From the NCBI RefSeq assembly GCF_001695835.1, contig NZ_MBSO01000023.1, positions 310,001 through 374,000 of the forward strand: DNA of 64,000 bases. Direction: 5' to 3'. Shown here in pieces: positions 44,318 to 55,316 of the stretch. Each line of letters opens with the position of its first letter. The first letter of the stretch is position 1. A program made the translations under genes and the position numbers. Source of the DNA: Ensifer sp. LC11 (GTDB taxonomy: Bacteria; Pseudomonadota; Alphaproteobacteria; Rhizobiales; Rhizobiaceae). The notes below the pieces were generated by a model. The model was not told the origin of the DNA and ran no database searches. It saw only the letters and a program-made list of their open reading frames with translations.

Positions 44318-44337
44318 AGCCCGGCCAAGGCCGGGCT
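44318..44337. terminator. bidirectional hairpin between convergent genes
   Basis: A perfect 9-bp stem, AGCCCGGCC and GGCCGGGCT, separated by AA. It lies between the convergent membrane protein and ABC ATPase genes. It is symmetric and could end transcripts from both sides, although no long T-run is present. Confidence 0.6.
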
Positions 44338-44365
44338 GATATCGTGACTCGCGTGCGCGGGCGTC

Positions 44366-45448
44366 TCATGGCTTTCGCAGGGACAGTCCGCTTTCCCGAT
44401 CGAACAGGTGCAGGCTTTCCGGCCCGAACGTGAAGGAGACCGCGTCGCCGGGCTTCGGGCAGGCGCTGGCCTTGACCAGGGCACCGATCTCCTTGTCGGC
44501 GAAAAGGAACGTCACCAGCGCGTCATTGCCGTGAAATTCGACGAGATCCGCGGTGCCAGAGAGTCGGTTTGTCCCCGTTGCCGCAGGCTGCAGGTCGGCG
44601 GGGCGAATGCCAAGCACCAGTTTCTGCAGATGGTGCAGGGCGAACTTTCCTTCCGGGATCGAGAAATTGCCGCCGGCAGTGCGCAACAGCCAACCACCTT
44701 CGGTTTTCTCGGCGGTGACGTCGATGAAGTTCATGTTGGGCGTGCCGATGAAACCGGCGACGAAAAGGGTGCGCGGGCGCTCGTAGATCTCGGCGGGCGT
44801 GCCGACCTGCTCGATCGCGCCGCCCTTCATCAGGACGATCCGGTCGGCAAGCGTCATCGCCTCCAGCTGGTCATGCGTCACATAGATCGTCGTGGTCTTC
44901 AGCTTCTGGTGCAGGCGCGCGATCTCGACACGCATGTGGTTTCGGAGTTTCGCATCGAGATTGGAAAGCGGCTCGTCGAAGAGGAAGACGCGCGGCGTCT
45001 TGATCATGGCGCGGGCGATGGCGACGCGCTGCTGTTGCCCGCCCGACAGCTCGGTCGGCTTGCGGGTGAGATAGGGGTCGAGCCCGAGCGTTGCTGCGAC
45101 AGCACGAATGCGGGTGTCGATCTCCGCCTTCGGCACCTTCATGCGCTTCAGCCCGAAGGCGATGTTGTCGTAGATCGTCATGTGCGGGTAGAGCGCATAG
45201 TTCTGGAAGACCATGGCGACGCCGCGGTCGCGCGGCGGCAGGTCGTTGACCGTCCGCCCGCCGATCGAGACGCTGCCGCCGGAAATGTCTTCAAGACCGG
45301 CGATCATGCGCAGCAGGGTGGACTTGCCGCAGCCGGAAGGTCCGAGAAACACGATGAATTCATGATCGTCGACATCGAGGTTGAAACCCTTGATGACGTC
45401 AACGGCGCCGTATTGCTTGTCGACATTGGAGCAGACGATGTTCGCCAT
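44366..45448 (-). CDS. sugar/polyol ABC transporter ATP-binding protein (MalK/UgpC/SmoK type)
   Basis: A 360-residue ATPase. Walker A is [16 protein letters not shown], the Q-loop is in [16 protein letters not shown], the signature is [16 protein letters not shown], Walker B is [16 protein letters not shown] and the switch His is in [15 protein letters not shown]. The C-terminal OB-type regulatory domain of MalK proteins is present (about residues 240-360). It powers the two permeases encoded at 46531-48218 and is the last gene of the operon. Confidence 0.92.
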   Translation of the reverse strand: MANIVCSNVDKQYGAVDVIKGFNLDVDDHEFIVFLGPSGCGKSTLLRMIAGLEDISGGSVSIGGRTVNDLPPRDRGVAMVFQNYALYPHMTIYDNIAFGLKRMKVPKAEIDTRIRAVAATLGLDPYLTRKPTELSGGQQQRVAIARAMIKTPRVFLFDEPLSNLDAKLRNHMRVEIARLHQKLKTTTIYVTHDQLEAMTLADRIVLMKGGAIEQVGTPAEIYERPRTLFVAGFIGTPNMNFIDVTAEKTEGGWLLRTAGGNFSIPEGKFALHHLQKLVLGIRPADLQPAATGTNRLSGTADLVEFHGNDALVTFLFADKEIGALVKASACPKPGDAVSFTFGPESLHLFDRESGLSLRKP

Positions 45449-45451
45449 GGC

Positions 45452-46498
45452 TCAATCCTTCCCACTGTCCATGAGGATCTGCAGCTTGATGTCCGTCGGC
45501 CGCGCCGAGGCCGCGCGCTCAAACGCCTTGATGCTCTCCGAAAACCGAAAGGTCTCGGTGATCAGCGGCTTCAGGTCGACCTTGCCGGACGCAATCAGTT
45601 GCAGGGCGCGGTCGAAGATGTTGGCGTAGCGGAACACCGTCTCGATGCGGACCTCCTTCGAGATCGCTGCGGGCACATCGAACTGGACGGTTTCGACCGG
45701 CAGCCCGACCAGCACCACGGCACCGCCCGGGCGAGTGAGATCGAAGATGCCGGAGAAGGCCTTGGCGCTGCCGCTCGCCTCGAAGACCACATCGGCGCCC
45801 CAGCCATCGGTCTCCGTGCCTATGACATCGGCAAAGGGGCGCTCGGCGATATTGACCGGGGTGATGCCCGGATACTGTGCTGCGATCGCCAGCTTCTCGG
45901 CGCTGAAGTCGGAGATGAACACACGGCTGCAGCCGCCGGCAAGGGCGGCCAGCGCCACCATGATGCCAATCGGGCCGCAGCCGATGACGGCGGCGACGTC
46001 GCCGGGCGCGATCCGTGCGCGGGCGGCCGCCTGCATGCCGATGGCGAAGGGCTCGACCATCGCGCCTTCGGCAAAGGAGACGTTGTCGGCAAGCTTGTAG
46101 GTGAAGGCAGCGGGATGAATGACGAAGGGGGCAAGCACACCGTGCACCGGGGGCGTCGCCCAGAAACGCACCTTGGGATCGACATTGTAGATGCCGAGCT
46201 TGGAGGCGCGGGAAGTAAGATCGGGAACACCCGGCTCCATGCAGACGCGGTCACCGACTGCAAGGGTTTCGACTTTGCTGCCGACCGCGACGACGGTGCC
46301 GGCCGCCTCGTGTCCCAGCACCATCGGCTCGCGCACCACATAGGGGCCAATGGCGCCGTGGGTGTAATAGTGCACATCACTGCCGCAGACGCCGACCGTG
46401 TGGATGGCGATCTTGACGTCATCCGGGCCGAGTTCGAGAGGGAGATCGATTTCCCTGAGCGCGAGCTTGCCTTTTTGCTCGAGGACCAACGCTTGCAT
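45452..46498 (-). CDS. zinc-dependent polyol (xylitol/sorbitol-type) dehydrogenase
   Basis: A 348-residue medium-chain dehydrogenase. The catalytic zinc region reads [17 protein letters not shown] and [16 protein letters not shown], followed by [19 protein letters not shown], typical of the xylitol/sorbitol dehydrogenase branch without the four structural-zinc cysteines. The nucleotide-binding fold has [19 protein letters not shown] and a Ser-Asp pair after the second strand, as in NAD-preferring members. It would oxidise the polyol brought in by the flanking ABC transporter to a ketose. It lies 3 bp before the ATPase gene. Confidence 0.88.
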   Translation of the reverse strand: MQALVLEQKGKLALREIDLPLELGPDDVKIAIHTVGVCGSDVHYYTHGAIGPYVVREPMVLGHEAAGTVVAVGSKVETLAVGDRVCMEPGVPDLTSRASKLGIYNVDPKVRFWATPPVHGVLAPFVIHPAAFTYKLADNVSFAEGAMVEPFAIGMQAAARARIAPGDVAAVIGCGPIGIMVALAALAGGCSRVFISDFSAEKLAIAAQYPGITPVNIAERPFADVIGTETDGWGADVVFEASGSAKAFSGIFDLTRPGGAVVLVGLPVETVQFDVPAAISKEVRIETVFRYANIFDRALQLIASGKVDLKPLITETFRFSESIKAFERAASARPTDIKLQILMDSGKD

Positions 46499-46530
46499 GA
46501 AGGATTTTCCTTGTCTTCAGTGTTTTGGTT

Positions 46531-47355
46531 TCATTGGGTCTTGCGCTTGAAGGCGCTGTTGAGCATGCCGCTTAGGACCCCGATAAAGAGGAGCGGCGGG
46601 ATGGAGAGAAGCACGACGGAGGCGTTGAGAATGCCCCAGGGCACGTCGCGGCCGAGCTGGGTCAGTTCCGAGGCGACGATTGGCAGCGTCTTGGCATCCG
46701 ACGTCGTCAGCATCAGCGCGATCAGGAACTCGTTCCAGACGAGCACGAAGGCAAAGGCGACGGCACCGATCAGCGAGCGCAGCGCAATCGGCAGCGCGAT
46801 GAGGAAGAAGATTGCATAGGGGCCATAGCCATCGACGCGGGCAGCCTCTTCGACTTCCTTCGGCACGCGGGCAAAGGCGGGAACGCTGAGCCAGATGATG
46901 GTCGCGAGCGTCAGCAGCGAATAGGTGACGATCATCGACAGGCGGGTGTCGTAGAGACCGAAATCGAGCCAGATCACCATCAGAGGGATGGCGATCGCCA
47001 CCGGCGGCAGGAAGCGCAGCGACAGAACGAAGAACTGAATATCGCGCGACCAGCGGTTGGGATAACGCGCGATCGCATAGGCCGCGGGCAGGCCGAGAGC
47101 CGCACCGATCAGCACCGCAGCACCCGAGATCAGCAGCGAATTGACGAGACCGGCAAAGACGCTTTCACGGCCGAGCACATAGGCGAAGTTGTCGAGCGTC
47201 GGCTCGAAGATGAAGAGCGGTGTCGGCGTGACGATGTCGACGCGGTTCTTGAAGGCGTTGAGCGCCGTCCAGAACATCGGAAAGACGGCGGAGAAGGCAG
47301 CGAGGCCAAGGATCAGCCGGCCAATGAGGCGGCCAAGGGTGTGGGTGGCCATCAC
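46531..47355 (-). CDS. sugar/polyol ABC transporter permease (MalG type)
   Basis: A 274-residue inner-membrane protein with six hydrophobic segments. The EAA loop for ATPase contact lies in EVEEAARVDGYGPYAIFFLI, about 90 residues from the C-terminus. It pairs with the MalF-type permease, whose stop overlaps its start by four bases. Confidence 0.92.
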   Translation of the reverse strand: MMATHTLGRLIGRLILGLAAFSAVFPMFWTALNAFKNRVDIVTPTPLFIFEPTLDNFAYVLGRESVFAGLVNSLLISGAAVLIGAALGLPAAYAIARYPNRWSRDIQFFVLSLRFLPPVAIAIPLMVIWLDFGLYDTRLSMIVTYSLLTLATIIWLSVPAFARVPKEVEEAARVDGYGPYAIFFLIALPIALRSLIGAVAFAFVLVWNEFLIALMLTTSDAKTLPIVASELTQLGRDVPWGILNASVVLLSIPPLLFIGVLSGMLNSAFKRKTQ

Positions 47356-48218
47356 TGAACCCTCTTCCAGATGAAGGTAAAGGCGATCGAGGTGGCGATC
47401 ATCATCAGAACGGCCATGCTGGAGGCGTAGGAGATGCGGCCGGACTCGATGAAGCCTTGCGAAAAGGCGTACATGTCGAGCGTTTCGGTCGCGATGCCGG
47501 GGCCGCCGCGGGTCATGACGTAGATCAGGTCAAAGGCGCGCAGCGACTCGATCATCTTGACGAAAGCGAGCGAGATCAGCGGCGCCTTCAGCATCGGTAG
47601 CGCGATGAACGCATAGATCTCCCAGGTGCGGGCATGGTCGAGCCGTGCCGCCTCGAACGGTTGCGGCGGAAGTGTCTCCAGGAGTTTCAGCACGATGACG
47701 GCGAAGAACAGCCCCCATTGCCAGACGTCCACCAGCGCAACGGTCGCGAGCGCCGTTGCCGGATTGGAGAGCAGGTCGAGCGGCTCACCGGTGATCGCCT
47801 TGTAAGGGTAGGTCGCGATGCCATAGAGCGGATGAAAGGCGAACTTCCAGACGAAGGCGGCCGAAACGCGCGGCAGGATCACCGGCACCAGGAACAGCAG
47901 CGCCAGCAGATTGCGCGCGCGCGGCGACACGCATTCGAACAGCAGGATGCCCAAGCCGATGGCGATCAGAAGCGTCATGCCGACCGTCACCGCTTCCCAG
48001 GTCAGAGAGACGCCGATGGCATTGACGAAACGCCGGTCCGAGAACAGGTCGATATAGTTGGCGAAACCGATCAGGCTGCCGTCGGGACGGCTGAGCTCCC
48101 GGTTTTGGAAGGAGATGTAGATCGCGTAGGCCGTCGGCACGAGGGCGAGAACGGCAAGGATCCCCATCGCCGGGGTGAGGAATACCGCCGGCAGGCTGTT
48201 TTTCTGCTTCATGGTCAT
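47352..48218 (-). CDS. sugar/polyol ABC transporter permease (MalF type)
   Basis: A 288-residue inner-membrane permease with six hydrophobic segments, and the EAA loop in PQPFEAARLDHARTWEIYAF. The opening (PAVFLTPAMGILAVLALVPT) is typical of carbohydrate transporters of the SmoF/LacF group. It overlaps the MalG-type gene by four bases. Confidence 0.92.
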   Translation of the reverse strand: MTMKQKNSLPAVFLTPAMGILAVLALVPTAYAIYISFQNRELSRPDGSLIGFANYIDLFSDRRFVNAIGVSLTWEAVTVGMTLLIAIGLGILLFECVSPRARNLLALLFLVPVILPRVSAAFVWKFAFHPLYGIATYPYKAITGEPLDLLSNPATALATVALVDVWQWGLFFAVIVLKLLETLPPQPFEAARLDHARTWEIYAFIALPMLKAPLISLAFVKMIESLRAFDLIYVMTRGGPGIATETLDMYAFSQGFIESGRISYASSMAVLMMIATSIAFTFIWKRVQ

Positions 48219-48256
48219 GACGTCCTACGGCTGAGGCGATGCGCTCCCGATGGTGC

Positions 48257-48289
48257 GGGCCACCGGCGGCAGACGCCGACCGATGGCCC
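48257..48289 (-). other. intercistronic hairpin after the binding-protein gene
   Basis: GGGCCA (48257-48262) pairs with TGGCCC (48284-48289), with an inner CGGC/GCCG stem. It lies in the 87-bp gap between the binding protein and permease genes, where hairpins commonly stabilise the abundant upstream mRNA. Confidence 0.45.
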
Positions 48290-48305
48290 CTTGGGAGGAA
48301 GCGGC

Positions 48306-49583
48306 TTACTGGCTGCGGGCAACCAGGTCCTTGGCAAAACCGTCGAGCTCGTCGAGGCCTTCCTTGATGTCGCTGCGCGTCCCGGTGATCAGTTCTTCGA
48401 GGATGATGCCCCAGCGATCGCCAAGATCAGGCCATTGCGGGCTCTGCCAGAAATTGACGGCGGTGACCTTACCGGTGTCTGCAAGCGCCTGACCGAGATC
48501 GGGACCATAGAGCTCGGCGAATTTCGGGCTGGTCATGATGCTGGTGCGGTTGAGTTCGCTGAACTGGTTGGCTTCAAGCCGCCGCGCCTCGTTTTCCTTC
48601 GAGGTCGCCCAGGCGATGAAGAGACCGGCGCAGGCCCTGGAAGCCTCATCCCTGTTGGCCTTGGCGCCGATCGCCAGACCATGGCCGTAGCCACCGCCCG
48701 TCAGCGGTGCCGGCGGTGGCAGGTAGCCGACCTTGCCGGCAACCTTCGAGGACTTCGGATCGATCGCCATGCCGACGAGCGGCGTGGACTCGATCAGCAT
48801 TGCCACCTGACCGGATGTGAAGGCGCCGACCGCCTCGTCCCAGCCGCCGGTCTGGCTGCCCGGTGCCGAATATTTGAACAGTTCGAGATAGGTCTCGGTC
48901 GCCTTGACCGCCTGCTCGCCGTCGAAGACGGGCGTCTTGCCGTCGAACCAGTTGCCACCGAACCCTTTGAAGAAGGGCATCCAGCGCCAGACATTGGCGC
49001 CCGAGCCGCGCTGACCGCGCAGCGCCGTGCCGTAAATGCCCTGGTCGGGCTGGTTGAGCTTCTTCACCGCGGCGACGTATTCGTCGAGCGTCTTCGGCGG
49101 CGCGATGCCGGCCGCCTCGAGCAGGTCCTTGCGGTAGACCATCAGGTCGCCGCCGCCGGTGATCGGCGCGAACCAGACCTTGCCGTCATAGGTGGCGACC
49201 TTCTGCCGGCCGGGATCGAAGTCGGCATAGTCGTAGTCTGCGGGATAATAGTCCATCAGCGGCGCGACCCAGCCGGCGGACGCAAAGAGCGCCACATTGG
49301 CCTCGTCGATGTAATAGACGTTGTACTTGCCGATGGTCGAGGCGTCGGCCTTGGTCTTGGCGCGCCGGTCGTTTTCGTTGAGATAGTCGATCTCGAAGGA
49401 TGCGCCGCCGGAAAGCGTCTCGAATTCGGACTTGTAGTCTTCAAGCAGCGTCAGGCCGTCGCGCGGCTGGGCCAGCACCTTGATCGTGCCGGAGCATTCG
49501 GCCGCGACCGCCAGCGTCGTCAGGCCGGTGGAAAAAAGGCATGCGAAGGCAATGCTCGAAACGAGCGTCTTGGCTTTTGTCAT
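48306..49583 (-). CDS. sugar/polyol ABC transporter periplasmic binding protein
   Basis: A 425-residue extracellular solute-binding protein (family 1). The signal peptide is MTKAKTLVSSIAFACLFSTG, ending AVAAE. The mature part starts CSGTIKVLAQPRDGL and shows FAPITGGGDLMVYRKDLLEA, typical of polyol and oligosaccharide receptors, and PLTGGGYGHGLAIGAKAN. It is the first structural gene of the operon and captures the substrate in the periplasm. The linked dehydrogenase suggests a sugar alcohol. Confidence 0.9.
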   Translation of the reverse strand: MTKAKTLVSSIAFACLFSTGLTTLAVAAECSGTIKVLAQPRDGLTLLEDYKSEFETLSGGASFEIDYLNENDRRAKTKADASTIGKYNVYYIDEANVALFASAGWVAPLMDYYPADYDYADFDPGRQKVATYDGKVWFAPITGGGDLMVYRKDLLEAAGIAPPKTLDEYVAAVKKLNQPDQGIYGTALRGQRGSGANVWRWMPFFKGFGGNWFDGKTPVFDGEQAVKATETYLELFKYSAPGSQTGGWDEAVGAFTSGQVAMLIESTPLVGMAIDPKSSKVAGKVGYLPPPAPLTGGGYGHGLAIGAKANRDEASRACAGLFIAWATSKENEARRLEANQFSELNRTSIMTSPKFAELYGPDLGQALADTGKVTAVNFWQSPQWPDLGDRWGIILEELITGTRSDIKEGLDELDGFAKDLVARSQ

Positions 49584-49868
49584 TGTGAAAAGACCTCCCC
49601 AGGTCTGCGATGCGCGCCGGATACTCCTCAGACCCAGTGCGTTTTCCCGATAGCGAACCGTTTCGCTGGGGTTGATGATAGGCCTTGTGGCTCGCGGAAC
49701 TAGCGTGCGTGATGCGGTGATTCTATACTTTCATGCAACATTCTACCCACATCGAACTATTTGCAGCGCAGCAAATGCAAGGATTCATTGTTGCTGTCTG
49801 AAAAGCGCGCTTGCAGCATGTCGCGCAAAAGCGGGCAGCGGGTTTCCGTTAACGCGATTCGATGCGCC
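49584..49868. promoter_or_regulatory. regulatory gap between AraC regulator and polyol operon
   Basis: A 285-bp gap, AT-rich around 49715-49770, that must contain the promoter of the transporter operon. The AraC-type regulator encoded just upstream probably binds here. No clear paired half-sites could be assigned by eye. Confidence 0.45.
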
Positions 49869-50801
49869 TCAGGAACGGGACGTTCGTCGTTGGCTGGTCA
49901 GCCGCCGATAGGCCGATGGCGTCATCTTGTGCTGGCGCAGGAAGGTGCGGTTGAAATTGGAGATGTTGAGGTAGCCGACTTCGAAGCAGATGTCGGTGAC
50001 CGGCATGTCGGTCTCTGCCAGCAGCTTGCAGGCCTGCCAGATCCTCAGCTTGTTGACGTGGTCGGTGAAGGTGTTGCCGGTGTTCTTCTTGAAGAAGCGG
50101 GAAAACGCCGTTTCGCTCATGCCGGCGCGCCTGGCGAGATCAGCAAGATGGATGTCGGTGGCGATGTTTTCGTAGATGTAGGCAAGCGCGCCGCGCAGCA
50201 CGTCGAGCGATTGCTGGTCGAGTTCCGGCGCGAATTCAGGCGAGGAGAGCAGCTCGTACTCCTCGGTGTTCATGAGAAGGTCCAGAAGCTGGATGAAGAG
50301 CGAGAAGCGCGAGAGACCTTTCAAGTCTCCCATGCGCTCGATCAGCTCGGCGCCCCTGGTGCGCGCTTCTCCATGAAACACGAGGCCGCGTTCGGCACGG
50401 GCGAAAAAGGTTTCGAGTTCGGCGAATTCCGGCAAGGCGTCGGTGATCTCGCGCATCCGGTCCGGGTGGAACTGGATGACGATATCGCGCCCTTCGATGA
50501 TTTCGTCGGGTTCGGTGACCGTCACCCAGTCATGCGGCAGGTTGCTGCCGATGACCGTAAGGTAGCCTGGACCGAACTGGCCGATATGATCGCCGACGAA
50601 GGCAAGGCCCGAGGCGTTGCGGATGAGATGGATCTCGATCTCCGGATGGAAGTTCCAGACATTCCGCTCCCAAGGGTAGTTGTCGAGGCGCCAGAGAAAC
50701 GTCTCGTTGACGCCGGTCACGATGTGCTCGAAGGTCGGCGGGTTGGTCGCGAGCGAAGCGGGTTTGGCCGGCGCGCGCCTCGAGCTTCGCGCCGTGCTCA
50801 T
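49869..50801 (-). CDS. AraC-family transcriptional regulator
   Basis: A 310-residue regulator. The N-terminal cupin-like ligand domain (about 30-150, with NFHPEIEIHLIRNASGLAFV and IVIQFHPDRM) is followed by an AraC double helix-turn-helix in the last 100 residues (LADLARRAGMSETAFSRFFK, then VTDICFEVGYLNISNFNRTF). It lies directly upstream of the polyol operon on the same strand and is its likely activator, responding to the transported sugar alcohol or its product. Confidence 0.9.
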   Translation of the reverse strand: MSTARSSRRAPAKPASLATNPPTFEHIVTGVNETFLWRLDNYPWERNVWNFHPEIEIHLIRNASGLAFVGDHIGQFGPGYLTVIGSNLPHDWVTVTEPDEIIEGRDIVIQFHPDRMREITDALPEFAELETFFARAERGLVFHGEARTRGAELIERMGDLKGLSRFSLFIQLLDLLMNTEEYELLSSPEFAPELDQQSLDVLRGALAYIYENIATDIHLADLARRAGMSETAFSRFFKKNTGNTFTDHVNKLRIWQACKLLAETDMPVTDICFEVGYLNISNFNRTFLRQHKMTPSAYRRLTSQRRTSRS

Positions 50802-50840
50802 TGCCTGGTCTCTTTTCGCGAAATGCCGATCGTCGCCTCC

Positions 50841-52073
<1,233 letters not shown>

Positions 52074-52193
52074 GAGCGGGATCCAATGCTGGTGGGCGTG
52101 GAATCGCTATACTCCCGCGGCATGATTTCTCAAAATCGGATTTCGATCGCAATGTCGTGTCGAAGCACGTCGCTGGCCTGTTTGGCGGATGCT

Positions 52194-52472
52194 TCAGCGG
52201 TCTTCGCGTGTGTGCCAGATGCGCAGTATATGGATCGCCGTCTGTTGGATCTCATAGCGCATCTCGTAGTGCCCAACGAGCAGTCGGCGAACTTCGCGGG
52301 GCGCAAATTCATCCAGCCGTTCGCCGAGACGGGGCTGCTCGATCAGTCGGGTAGGGGCGGCAACGAGCGATTGGACCGTTCGGGCGGCCGCCTTTCTGTT
52401 CACCGGGGAGAGAAACTCGAAAAGGCGCGACAGATCGGACAGCGCCTTTTTCGTCCATTTCAGCTCCATCAT
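52194..52472 (-). CDS. RelE/ParE-type toxin
   Basis: A 92-residue protein of the RelE/ParE fold (MELKWTKKALSDLSRLFEFL, then RRLLVGHYEMRYEI and ILRIWHTREDR at the end). The C-terminal HTRED pattern is typical of ParE-like toxins, which act on gyrase; RelE-like members cut mRNA. It overlaps the antitoxin gene by four bases. A plasmid-stabilising role is plausible on this repABC replicon. Confidence 0.87.
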   Translation of the reverse strand: MMELKWTKKALSDLSRLFEFLSPVNRKAAARTVQSLVAAPTRLIEQPRLGERLDEFAPREVRRLLVGHYEMRYEIQQTAIHILRIWHTREDR

Positions 52473-52729
52473 TGCGGAACGGAAAGCGGCGTGTCGCCAT
52501 CGAGGCTGTCTGCCCAGGCCTGTACGGCCTGATGATCGATGACACTTCCGGCATCGACGTCAGCCAGCGCTTCGAGCGTTAACCGGCGCCGCTCTTCCTC
52601 CTGGTCAACCCAGGCTGCAAGTGCCTGCTTGATGATCCAGCCGCGCGGTCTCTCCAGACGGGCGGCGAGCTGGTCGACCTTCTCCGCAAGCGGTAACGGG
52701 ACATGTGCGGTCAGCACTTTCGTTTCCAT
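52469..52729 (-). CDS. ribbon-helix-helix antitoxin
   Basis: An 86-residue protein. The N-terminal ribbon-helix-helix (KVLTAHVPLPLAEKVDQLAA, then RPRGWIIKQALAAWVDQEEE) is followed by an acidic C-terminal tail that would wrap the toxin. It is the first gene of the pair. A perfect inverted repeat with 15-bp arms starts 13 bp upstream of its ATG and is the likely autorepression operator. Confidence 0.87.
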   Translation of the reverse strand: METKVLTAHVPLPLAEKVDQLAARLERPRGWIIKQALAAWVDQEEERRRLTLEALADVDAGSVIDHQAVQAWADSLDGDTPLSVPQ

Positions 52730-52741
52730 ATGCGTCTCCTG

Positions 52742-52776
52742 TAATCAGAATTAATCATACCGATTAATTCTGATTA
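52742..52776. promoter_or_regulatory. toxin-antitoxin operator (15-bp perfect inverted repeat)
   Basis: TAATCAGAATTAATC (52742-52756) and its exact complement (52762-52776) are separated by ATACC. It is very AT-rich against a GC-rich background and lies directly upstream of the antitoxin gene. Ribbon-helix-helix antitoxins bind such repeats to repress their own operon. Confidence 0.75.
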
Positions 52777-52830
52777 AGTCGATGCCGGTTCCGATCGAGC
52801 ACAATAAACGATGCCGGGTCGCGCCACCGC

Positions 52831-53631
52831 TCAGTAGGGTCCTGAAGCGCCGGTCTCTGCCTTGGTATTTGTGAACTCCGCAGCCAGGCGCGAGGTTGCG
52901 CCAACCAAAAGCCCCACATCGTTGCCGACGGCGACGAAGGTGGCGCCGAGCTCGAGATAGCGTCGCGCCAACGCTTGGTCGGAGGTGAGTATTCCGGCCG
53001 CCTTTCCGTGCGACTGGATGCGCTTAAGCGCCGTCTCGACCGCCGCCTGCACCTCCGGCGCGCCCGGTTTGCCGAGAAATCCCATGTCGGCGGCAAGGTC
53101 CGCCGGGCCGATGAAGACGCCGTCGACGCCGTCTGTCGCGGCGATCTCGTCGAGAGCGCCGAGGCCGGTGCGGCTTTCGATCTGCAGGAGCAGGCAGATC
53201 TCGTCATTGGCCGTCTGCAGGTAGTCCGGAATGCGGTTGAAGGCCGATGCCCGGGCAAGCGCGGCACCGACACCGCGCACACCGTGGGGCGGGTAGCGCA
53301 CGGCCCGCACCAGCGCGCGGGCCTGCTCGGCACTTTCGACCATCGGCACCAGCAGCGTCTGTGCGCCGATGTCGAGGATCTGCTTGATCATCCAGGTCTC
53401 ACCGGCAGGCGGGCGGACGATGGCATGGCTCGGCGAGCCTGCGAGCGCCTGAAGCTGGGCTGCCAGCAGCGGCACATCGTTTGGCGCATGTTCGGCATCG
53501 AGCAGCAGCCAGTCGAAACCGGCGCCGCCGCAGACCTCGGCCGTATAGGGATTGGCAAGCGCAAGCCAGAGCCCGATCTGCGGACGTTTCTCGGAGAGAG
53601 CTTGTTTGAACGGATTGCGCGGAGCGGGCAT
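52831..53631 (-). CDS. hpaI: 4-hydroxy-2-oxoheptanedioate aldolase
   Basis: A 266-residue class II pyruvate aldolase. It shows [20 protein letters not shown], the metal and catalytic region [11 protein letters not shown], and the conserved [32 protein letters not shown] and [17 protein letters not shown]. It splits 4-hydroxy-2-oxoheptane-1,7-dioate into pyruvate and succinate semialdehyde, the last step of homoprotocatechuate breakdown. AGGA precedes the ATG at 53631; the frame continues far upstream only as a shadow of hpaH. It is the last gene of the hpa operon. Confidence 0.92.
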   Translation of the reverse strand: MPAPRNPFKQALSEKRPQIGLWLALANPYTAEVCGGAGFDWLLLDAEHAPNDVPLLAAQLQALAGSPSHAIVRPPAGETWMIKQILDIGAQTLLVPMVESAEQARALVRAVRYPPHGVRGVGAALARASAFNRIPDYLQTANDEICLLLQIESRTGLGALDEIAATDGVDGVFIGPADLAADMGFLGKPGAPEVQAAVETALKRIQSHGKAAGILTSDQALARRYLELGATFVAVGNDVGLLVGATSRLAAEFTNTKAETGASGPY

Positions 53632-53639
53632 GAGCGGTC

Positions 53640-54443
53640 CTATTCGAAGAAGCAGCTGACGGTGCCGGAGGGTCCGAAATCGGCAACGATGGTATCGCCA
53701 TGGCGCGCCTCGACCGGGCGGATGAAGGAGCCGGCAAGCACGATCTGCCCGGCCTGGATGCGGTCTCCGTAGAGTGACAGACGATTGGCGAGCCAGGCGA
53801 TGCCGCGGGCCGGATGGTTGAGCACACCGGCGCCAAGCCCGGTCTCTTCCACCTCGGCATTGCGCGAGACGATCGCGCCCATCCAGCGCATGTCGATCGC
53901 GTCGGGCCGCATCTGCCGGCCGCCAAGCACGATGCCGGCATTGGCGGCATTGTCGGAGATGGTGTCGACGATGGTGCGCGCCTCCCTGGTTTCCGGGTCG
54001 ATGCGGAGAATGCGGGTGTCGAGGATTTCGAGCGCCGGCGTCACATAGTCCGTGGCGTTGAGCACGTCGAAGACGGTGACGTTTGGACCGGCAAGCGATG
54101 CCTTCATCACGAAGGCGATCTCGGCCTCGATGCGCGGCTGAATGAAGCGGTCGCCCGGAATGCGTGCGCCGTCCTCGAACAGCATGTCGTCGAACAGCAC
54201 GCCGGAATCGGGGATGTCGATGTTCAGCGCATATTGCATCGCCTTGGAGGTGAGGCCGATCTTCCACCCGATCACCCGGCGCCCCCTGGCGATCTTCTGC
54301 TTCACCCAGGCGGCCTGCACCGCATAGGCGTCGTCCATGGTCATGTCGGGGTGCTTGAGCGACAGCAGTCCGGTCTGGACGCGTTCGCGTTCGGCGGCGT
54401 CGAGTGCTGCTGCCGCCGCCTCGATCTGGGTCTTGTCGAGCAT
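53640..54443 (-). CDS. hpaH: 2-oxo-hept-4-ene-1,7-dioate hydratase
   Basis: A 267-residue hydratase of the fumarylacetoacetase-related MhpD/HpaH family, with [20 protein letters not shown], the metal-site region [20 protein letters not shown], and [20 protein letters not shown]. It adds water to 2-oxo-hept-4-ene-1,7-dioate to give the HpaI substrate. It is 3 bp after the FAH-type gene and 8 bp before hpaI. Confidence 0.92.
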   Translation of the reverse strand: MLDKTQIEAAAAALDAAERERVQTGLLSLKHPDMTMDDAYAVQAAWVKQKIARGRRVIGWKIGLTSKAMQYALNIDIPDSGVLFDDMLFEDGARIPGDRFIQPRIEAEIAFVMKASLAGPNVTVFDVLNATDYVTPALEILDTRILRIDPETREARTIVDTISDNAANAGIVLGGRQMRPDAIDMRWMGAIVSRNAEVEETGLGAGVLNHPARGIAWLANRLSLYGDRIQAGQIVLAGSFIRPVEARHGDTIVADFGPSGTVSCFFE

Positions 54444-54446
54444 GGT

Positions 54447-55316
54447 TCAAGCCTCGTCGGCGACAGGGTTGATGAGGGTGCCGATGCCTTCGGCCTCGAC
54501 CTCGACGATATCGCCGGGCTTCAGCCAGATTGGCGGATTGAAACGGGCGCCGGCGCCGGTCGGCGTGCCGGTGACGATGACGTCGCCGGGAACCAGCGTC
54601 GTAAAGGTCGAGACGTAGTTGATGATCTTGCGGAAGGAAAAGATCATCCGGCTGGTGCGGTCCTGCTGGCGCACCTCACCGTTCACCCGCGTTTCGAGCC
54701 CGATGTCGGCAAGCTGGCCCTCATCGGTGAAGGGGACCAGCCAGGGGCCGATCGAGCCGGTGCGATCGAAGTTCTTGCCCTGGGTGACGTTGAACTTGGC
54801 GTGGCGCACCCAGTCGCGGATTGTGCCTTCGTTTGAGAGCGACAGCGCGGCGATGTGATCGAGTGCTGACGCCTCGGGAATGCGGCGGCCGCCCTTGCCG
54901 ATAACGATGACGATCTCGCCTTCATAGTCGAGCTGCGGGCTTTCCGGTGGGCGGATCAGCGGTTGCCCATGCCCGGTAAAGGAGCGCGGGAAGCGGATGA
55001 ACAGCGACGGATTCGCGGGTGCCGCCTGGCCGTCCTTGTACTCTTCGTTGCGGTCGGGAAAGTTGACGCCGACGCAGATGATCTTCTCCGGTGCCGGCAC
55101 CGGAATTTCGTAGCGGATGTCGTCGAGCGAGATGTCGGCCGCCATTCCGGCTGCTTCATCGGCAAGCCGGGCAAGGGCGCCGGCTTCGATCACTTCACGC
55201 AACGTCGGAAAGGCTGTTCCATGTCGAGTTGAAAGATCCACCAGGCCGTTACCGGCGACAAGACCGTAGCCGTGTCTGCCATCGGACGAAAAGCTAACAA
55301 ATCGGGGATGGCTCAT
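54447..55316 (-). CDS. hpaG: fumarylacetoacetate-hydrolase-family isomerase/decarboxylase (HpaG-like)
   Basis: A 289-residue single FAH domain. [14 protein letters not shown] and the metal-binding [18 protein letters not shown] are followed by [18 protein letters not shown] and [14 protein letters not shown]. By position it should act as 5-oxopent-3-ene-1,2,5-tricarboxylate decarboxylase and 2-hydroxyhepta-2,4-diene-dioate isomerase. E. coli HpaG has two such domains in tandem; here there is one. It overlaps the decarboxylase gene by four bases. Confidence 0.85.
   Translation of the reverse strand: MSHPRFVSFSSDGRHGYGLVAGNGLVDLSTRHGTAFPTLREVIEAGALARLADEAAGMAADISLDDIRYEIPVPAPEKIICVGVNFPDRNEEYKDGQAAPANPSLFIRFPRSFTGHGQPLIRPPESPQLDYEGEIVIVIGKGGRRIPEASALDHIAALSLSNEGTIRDWVRHAKFNVTQGKNFDRTGSIGPWLVPFTDEGQLADIGLETRVNGEVRQQDRTSRMIFSFRKIINYVSTFTTLVPGDVIVTGTPTGAGARFNPPIWLKPGDIVEVEAEGIGTLINPVADEA

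Noticed and set aside
44408-49703. Two long plus-strand open frames (44408-46819 and 47634-49703) opposite the polyol operon
   Set aside because: They are antisense to four well-identified genes and are typical of high-GC third-position bias.
53632-54450. Upstream extension of the hpaI frame
   Set aside because: It runs through hpaH in another frame. The HpaI start with ribosome site at 53631 and the intact HpaH protein exclude it.
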